Origin: DAISWO01 sp036826295
Lineage (GTDB): Bacteria; Patescibacteriota; Saccharimonadia; Saccharimonadales; JAGQNJ01
Direction: 5' to 3'
Assembly (NCBI GenBank): GCA_036826295.1
Contig: DAISWO010000002.1
Location: 158,253 to 222,252 of the forward strand
Length of the DNA stretch: 64,000 nt
A program made the position numbers and the translations under genes. The notes beneath the pieces were generated by a model, which made no database searches, was not told the origin of the DNA, and was given only the letters and a program-made list of their open reading frames with translations. Positions 61,658 to 64,000 of the stretch are shown piece by piece; position 1 is the stretch's first letter; every line of letters begins with the position of its first letter.

Positions 61658-62374
61658 TTAAGAAATTGTAGTGCCGATCTGTTCGCCATTTACGACTTTT
61701 AACAAATTGTCTTCCTTGAAGGCATTGAAGACAATTGTGGGCATGCCGTGCTCCATAGCAAGTCCTAGCGCTGCTTTATCCATAACTTTGACATCGCTAT
61801 TTTCAACAGCACTCTGAAAGGCCAAGTGTGTATGCATTTTGGCATCATCATGCTTCATTGGATCTTTATCGAAAACTCCATCAACTTTTGTAGCTTTTAG
61901 TACTATGTCGCACTGGAGTTCAAGACCAGTCAAAATAGCGGCAGTGTCGTGGGTAGAATACGGCCTACCGGTACCGCCCGCGACTAGCAATACTCGATTA
62001 TTCTGTAGATGCTTTTCAGCGAGTCTGAAAGTAAAACTTTCAGCTACTTGCTCAGCGAAGATATTACTAAGACACCTAGTATTTAGTCCTTCAGCTTCAA
62101 AAAGATCTGTTAGTGCCATTGCATTCATTAGCCCCGACAACATACCCATTTGATCTGCCGTAACCCTTTTTATACCACTCTCACCAGCCAATTTTTCGCC
62201 TCTTACCATGTTGCCGCCACCTACGATGATTACAATTTGTACTCCGATATCCTGGATTTTTTTGATTTCATTAGCTAGATATTTTGCAACTTCAGGATCG
62301 ATTCCATATTCGTGTTTTCCGGCTAGTTGCTCACCAGAGAGTTTTAGTAGCACTCTTTTATATTTCGCGCTCAT
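61658..62374 (-). CDS. pyrH: UMP kinase
   Basis: 238 residues of the amino-acid-kinase fold. YKRVLLKLSGEQLAG at the start, IVIIVGGGNMVRGE, TADQMGMLSGLMNAMAL, GGTGRPYSTHDTAA and KATKVDGVFDKDP identify bacterial PyrH. Converts UMP to UDP. Divergent from exonuclease III. Confidence 0.97.
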   Translation of the reverse strand: MSAKYKRVLLKLSGEQLAGKHEYGIDPEVAKYLANEIKKIQDIGVQIVIIVGGGNMVRGEKLAGESGIKRVTADQMGMLSGLMNAMALTDLFEAEGLNTRCLSNIFAEQVAESFTFRLAEKHLQNNRVLLVAGGTGRPYSTHDTAAILTGLELQCDIVLKATKVDGVFDKDPMKHDDAKMHTHLAFQSAVENSDVKVMDKAALGLAMEHGMPTIVFNAFKEDNLLKVVNGEQIGTTIS

Positions 62375-62425
62375 CTAAAAGACAAGTCTAGCAGATAATC
62401 CCAGATACGGCTATACTAATATAAG

Positions 62426-63223
62426 ATGAAGTTGTATAGCTGGAACGTCAACGGAATACGCTCGGTTTGGAACAAAGGTGCCTTGCAAGAATTTATAAAA
62501 ATTTATCAACCCGATATTTTGTGCATTCAAGAGACAAAATCTATGCGAGACCAAGCAGAAGTAGAATTGCCTGGTTATGAGGAATATTGGAACTCTGCCG
62601 AGAGAAAAGGGCATTTTGGGACGGCAATTGTTACGAAAGTTAAGCCGCTAAATGTAGTTAACAATTTCCCTCCGCACATAATAAAGAAGTACAAAGTAGT
62701 AGGCGACAAATACGGAGACCCCACTAAAGAGGGTAGAGTGATGGCGGCAGAATTTGATGATTTCTTTATCGTCACCTCCTACACCCCTAACTCTAAAGGC
62801 GACTTATCCAGAATCCCTCTCCGCCATCAACAATGGGATAAGGCCTTTCTGGCTTACTGCAAAGAGCTCGAAAAAACAAAACCAGTACTAATTAGCGGAG
62901 ACCTAAATGTTGCGCACACCGAAGATGACTTAGCCAGACCTAAAGAAAACGTTGGCAAGCATGGCTTTACAGACGAAGAACGCGAGGGCTTTCAAAACAT
63001 GATTGACGCAGGATTCATTGACACTTTTCGGGTATTTACAAAAGGCAATGGTCATTACAGCTGGTGGACACATTGGGCGAAAGCCAGAGAACGTAACGTT
63101 GGTTGGCGCATAGATTACTGGTTAGCTAGCAATAGTCTAAAAGACAAAATCGTTGATTCCAAAATTCACCCAGAAGTGATGGGCTCAGACCATTGTCCAG
63201 TCAGCATTAATTGCAAATTTTAA
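62426..63223 (+). CDS. xth: Exodeoxyribonuclease III (AP endonuclease)
   Basis: 265 residues. WNVNGIRSVWNKG, CIQETKS, SYTPNSKGDLSR, ISGDLNVAHTEDDL, WRIDYWLAS and the terminal GSDHCPVS form the full active site of the EEP family. Acts in base-excision repair at abasic sites. TATACT ends 9 nt before the ATG. Confidence 0.96.
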   Translation: MKLYSWNVNGIRSVWNKGALQEFIKIYQPDILCIQETKSMRDQAEVELPGYEEYWNSAERKGHFGTAIVTKVKPLNVVNNFPPHIIKKYKVVGDKYGDPTKEGRVMAAEFDDFFIVTSYTPNSKGDLSRIPLRHQQWDKAFLAYCKELEKTKPVLISGDLNVAHTEDDLARPKENVGKHGFTDEEREGFQNMIDAGFIDTFRVFTKGNGHYSWWTHWAKARERNVGWRIDYWLASNSLKDKIVDSKIHPEVMGSDHCPVSINCKF

Positions 63224-63411
63224 AAAACTGTTGATAGGTTGCGAGCTAAATAATATTTAGTCAGTATTATTAATATTATGTCACGTTAATCTAGAAAAGT
63301 ATCTGAGATATGCGCGGATTTTTATTGAAAATTTTTCTGCCATATTGCCATGTAGTTAATGTTAATGCTAATATGAAAAGTGATTAATTAAATACATAAA
63401 GGATTATGTTT
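63224..63411. other. Intergenic region upstream of the surface protein gene
   Basis: About 190 bp, AT-rich. No gene or clear terminator; AATATTTAGTCAGTATTATTAATATT-like palindromic AT sequence (in pieces) near 63255-63280. An AAAGGA site ends the region. Confidence 0.35.
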
Positions 63412-64000
63412 ATGAAAAGCAAAAAAAGAAAGAAAAAAGTTAATAAGAGAATAAAATTTGATAAGGTATTACTTCTCGTTTTTATTATCTCAGTAATCAG
63501 CTCTGCGCTAATTTTTGCCTGGATTAAAGTATTCCAAGTCAAAACTTCAGAAGCTGAGACAGAATCAAGCTGTGATGTAACTGTTGTGGATGGTATATCC
63601 AATAACGCCCTAAAGGTCTCTGATGATGGGCGGTCAATTTCTACGAGATTAATTGTTACTGGTAGTAATAGAAACTGTGACCGATACGCTACTATTGCAG
63701 TATGGAAGCTAAGAAACTCAACCGGGCTTCCATTATCATCACAAGAATTTTTTAGTTCCAATACGGATCACATACAAAGAACTGGCACATATAACCTTTC
63801 AGCTAGTCTACCCGCTTGCGGATACTGGCAAGCTGACTTACTTGGTCAACAACGCCCAACATCCATAAATGGTGATGCTAACTATCAAATACCTCAGGAC
63901 ATACTCGTCAATTATAAATTGGGTGGAACGCCGTGTTCTACACCAACACCAACACCAACACCAACACCAACACCAACACCAACACCAACACCAACACCAA
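63412..64000 (+). CDS. Surface protein with N-terminal anchor and Thr-Pro repeat (cut by window edge)
   Basis: 196 codons in the window, no stop reached. The second of two ATGs (MKSKKRKKK) is preferred for its AAAGGA spacing. A very basic N-terminus, then a membrane segment VLLLVFIISVISSALIFAWI, then an extracytoplasmic domain of about 140 residues with four cysteines (SSCDV, NCDRY, ACGYW, PCSTP) that could form disulfides, then a (Thr-Pro)n stretch running off the end. Such linkers expose adhesin domains beyond the surface. Confidence 0.75.
   Translation, partial: MKSKKRKKKVNKRIKFDKVLLLVFIISVISSALIFAWIKVFQVKTSEAETESSCDVTVVDGISNNALKVSDDGRSISTRLIVTGSNRNCDRYATIAVWKLRNSTGLPLSSQEFFSSNTDHIQRTGTYNLSASLPACGYWQADLLGQQRPTSINGDANYQIPQDILVNYKLGGTPCSTPTPTPTPTPTPTPTPTPTP
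63940..64000 (+). repeat. Hexanucleotide tandem repeat encoding Thr-Pro
   Basis: Ten uninterrupted ACACCA units up to the last base of the window. Being a multiple of three, changes in copy number would keep the frame and alter linker length only. Confidence 0.9.

Noticed and set aside
63940..64000. CRISPR-like repeat array
   Set aside because: The repeat has a 6-bp unit without spacers and is in frame with a surface protein.
1..64000. Alternative genetic code (UGA as Gly)
   Set aside because: UGA ends many genes at sensible places and conserved glycines use GGN codons; the standard code fits throughout.

Overview
The window looks like a chromosome piece of a Patescibacteria (CPR) bacterium, most probably Candidatus Saccharibacteria. 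The support is indirect: an F-type ATP synthase operon, almost no biosynthetic genes, many short membrane or hypothetical proteins, translationally coupled genes, and many start codons 7-9 nt behind a -10 box (leaderless mRNAs). The standard genetic code is used (UGA is stop, Trp is UGG), which argues against Gracilibacteria and Absconditabacteria. No rRNA is present, so the lineage is an inference.

Layout. 1-8.6 kb: minus-strand ATP synthase operon (B-E-F-H-A-G-D) interleaved with six unrecognised genes; a 10-N scaffold gap inside atpD appears to have no real length. 8.7-17.4 kb: glutaredoxin, a CobO-like P-loop protein, HNH and ParB-like proteins, an Hsp20 gene under a perfect promoter embedded in a CIRCE operator, a secreted nuclease, cell-surface sugar genes and smpB behind a structured leader. 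17.4-24.2 kb: tRNA-Asn, a truncated serine recombinase, and a type III restriction-modification system with an XRE regulator and palindromic operators, probably a decayed island. 24.3-32.4 kb: three S51 (peptidase E-like) proteins, a hydrolase, a P-loop kinase, a SAM methyltransferase, a catalytic-core-only AlaRS-like protein, SerRS and an archaeal-type SAM synthetase, several in one tight operon. 32.7-46.7 kb: housekeeping and membrane genes (CPBP protease, MgtC, YvcK, amino-acid permease, TyrRS, SulP, MacB-type ABC exporter).

47.06-60.14 kb: a complete 13-kb integrative element in tRNA-Ser(GGA), bounded by a 22-bp direct repeat of the tRNA 3' end and carrying its own serine integrase. It encodes a type II restriction-modification pair in which the cytosine methyltransferase is fused to a full-length LexA, a PHP-ATPase (TrlF-like) with a small partner, a PD-(D/E)XK-type nuclease behind an attenuator-like RNA leader, and a phage packaging module (terminase large and small subunits, ParB-methyltransferase, HNH) with no capsid, portal or tail genes. 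It looks like a phage satellite or packaging-competent island loaded with defence functions.

60.4-64 kb: lipid-type membrane proteins, pyrH, exonuclease III, and a surface protein running off the window in a Thr-Pro repeat.

Most notable: the LexA-methyltransferase fusion, the capsid-less terminase island, the mutually exclusive RNA structures at 53.4-53.6 kb, the aaRS-like/S51/archaeal-MAT cluster, and the unknown genes inside the ATP synthase operon.
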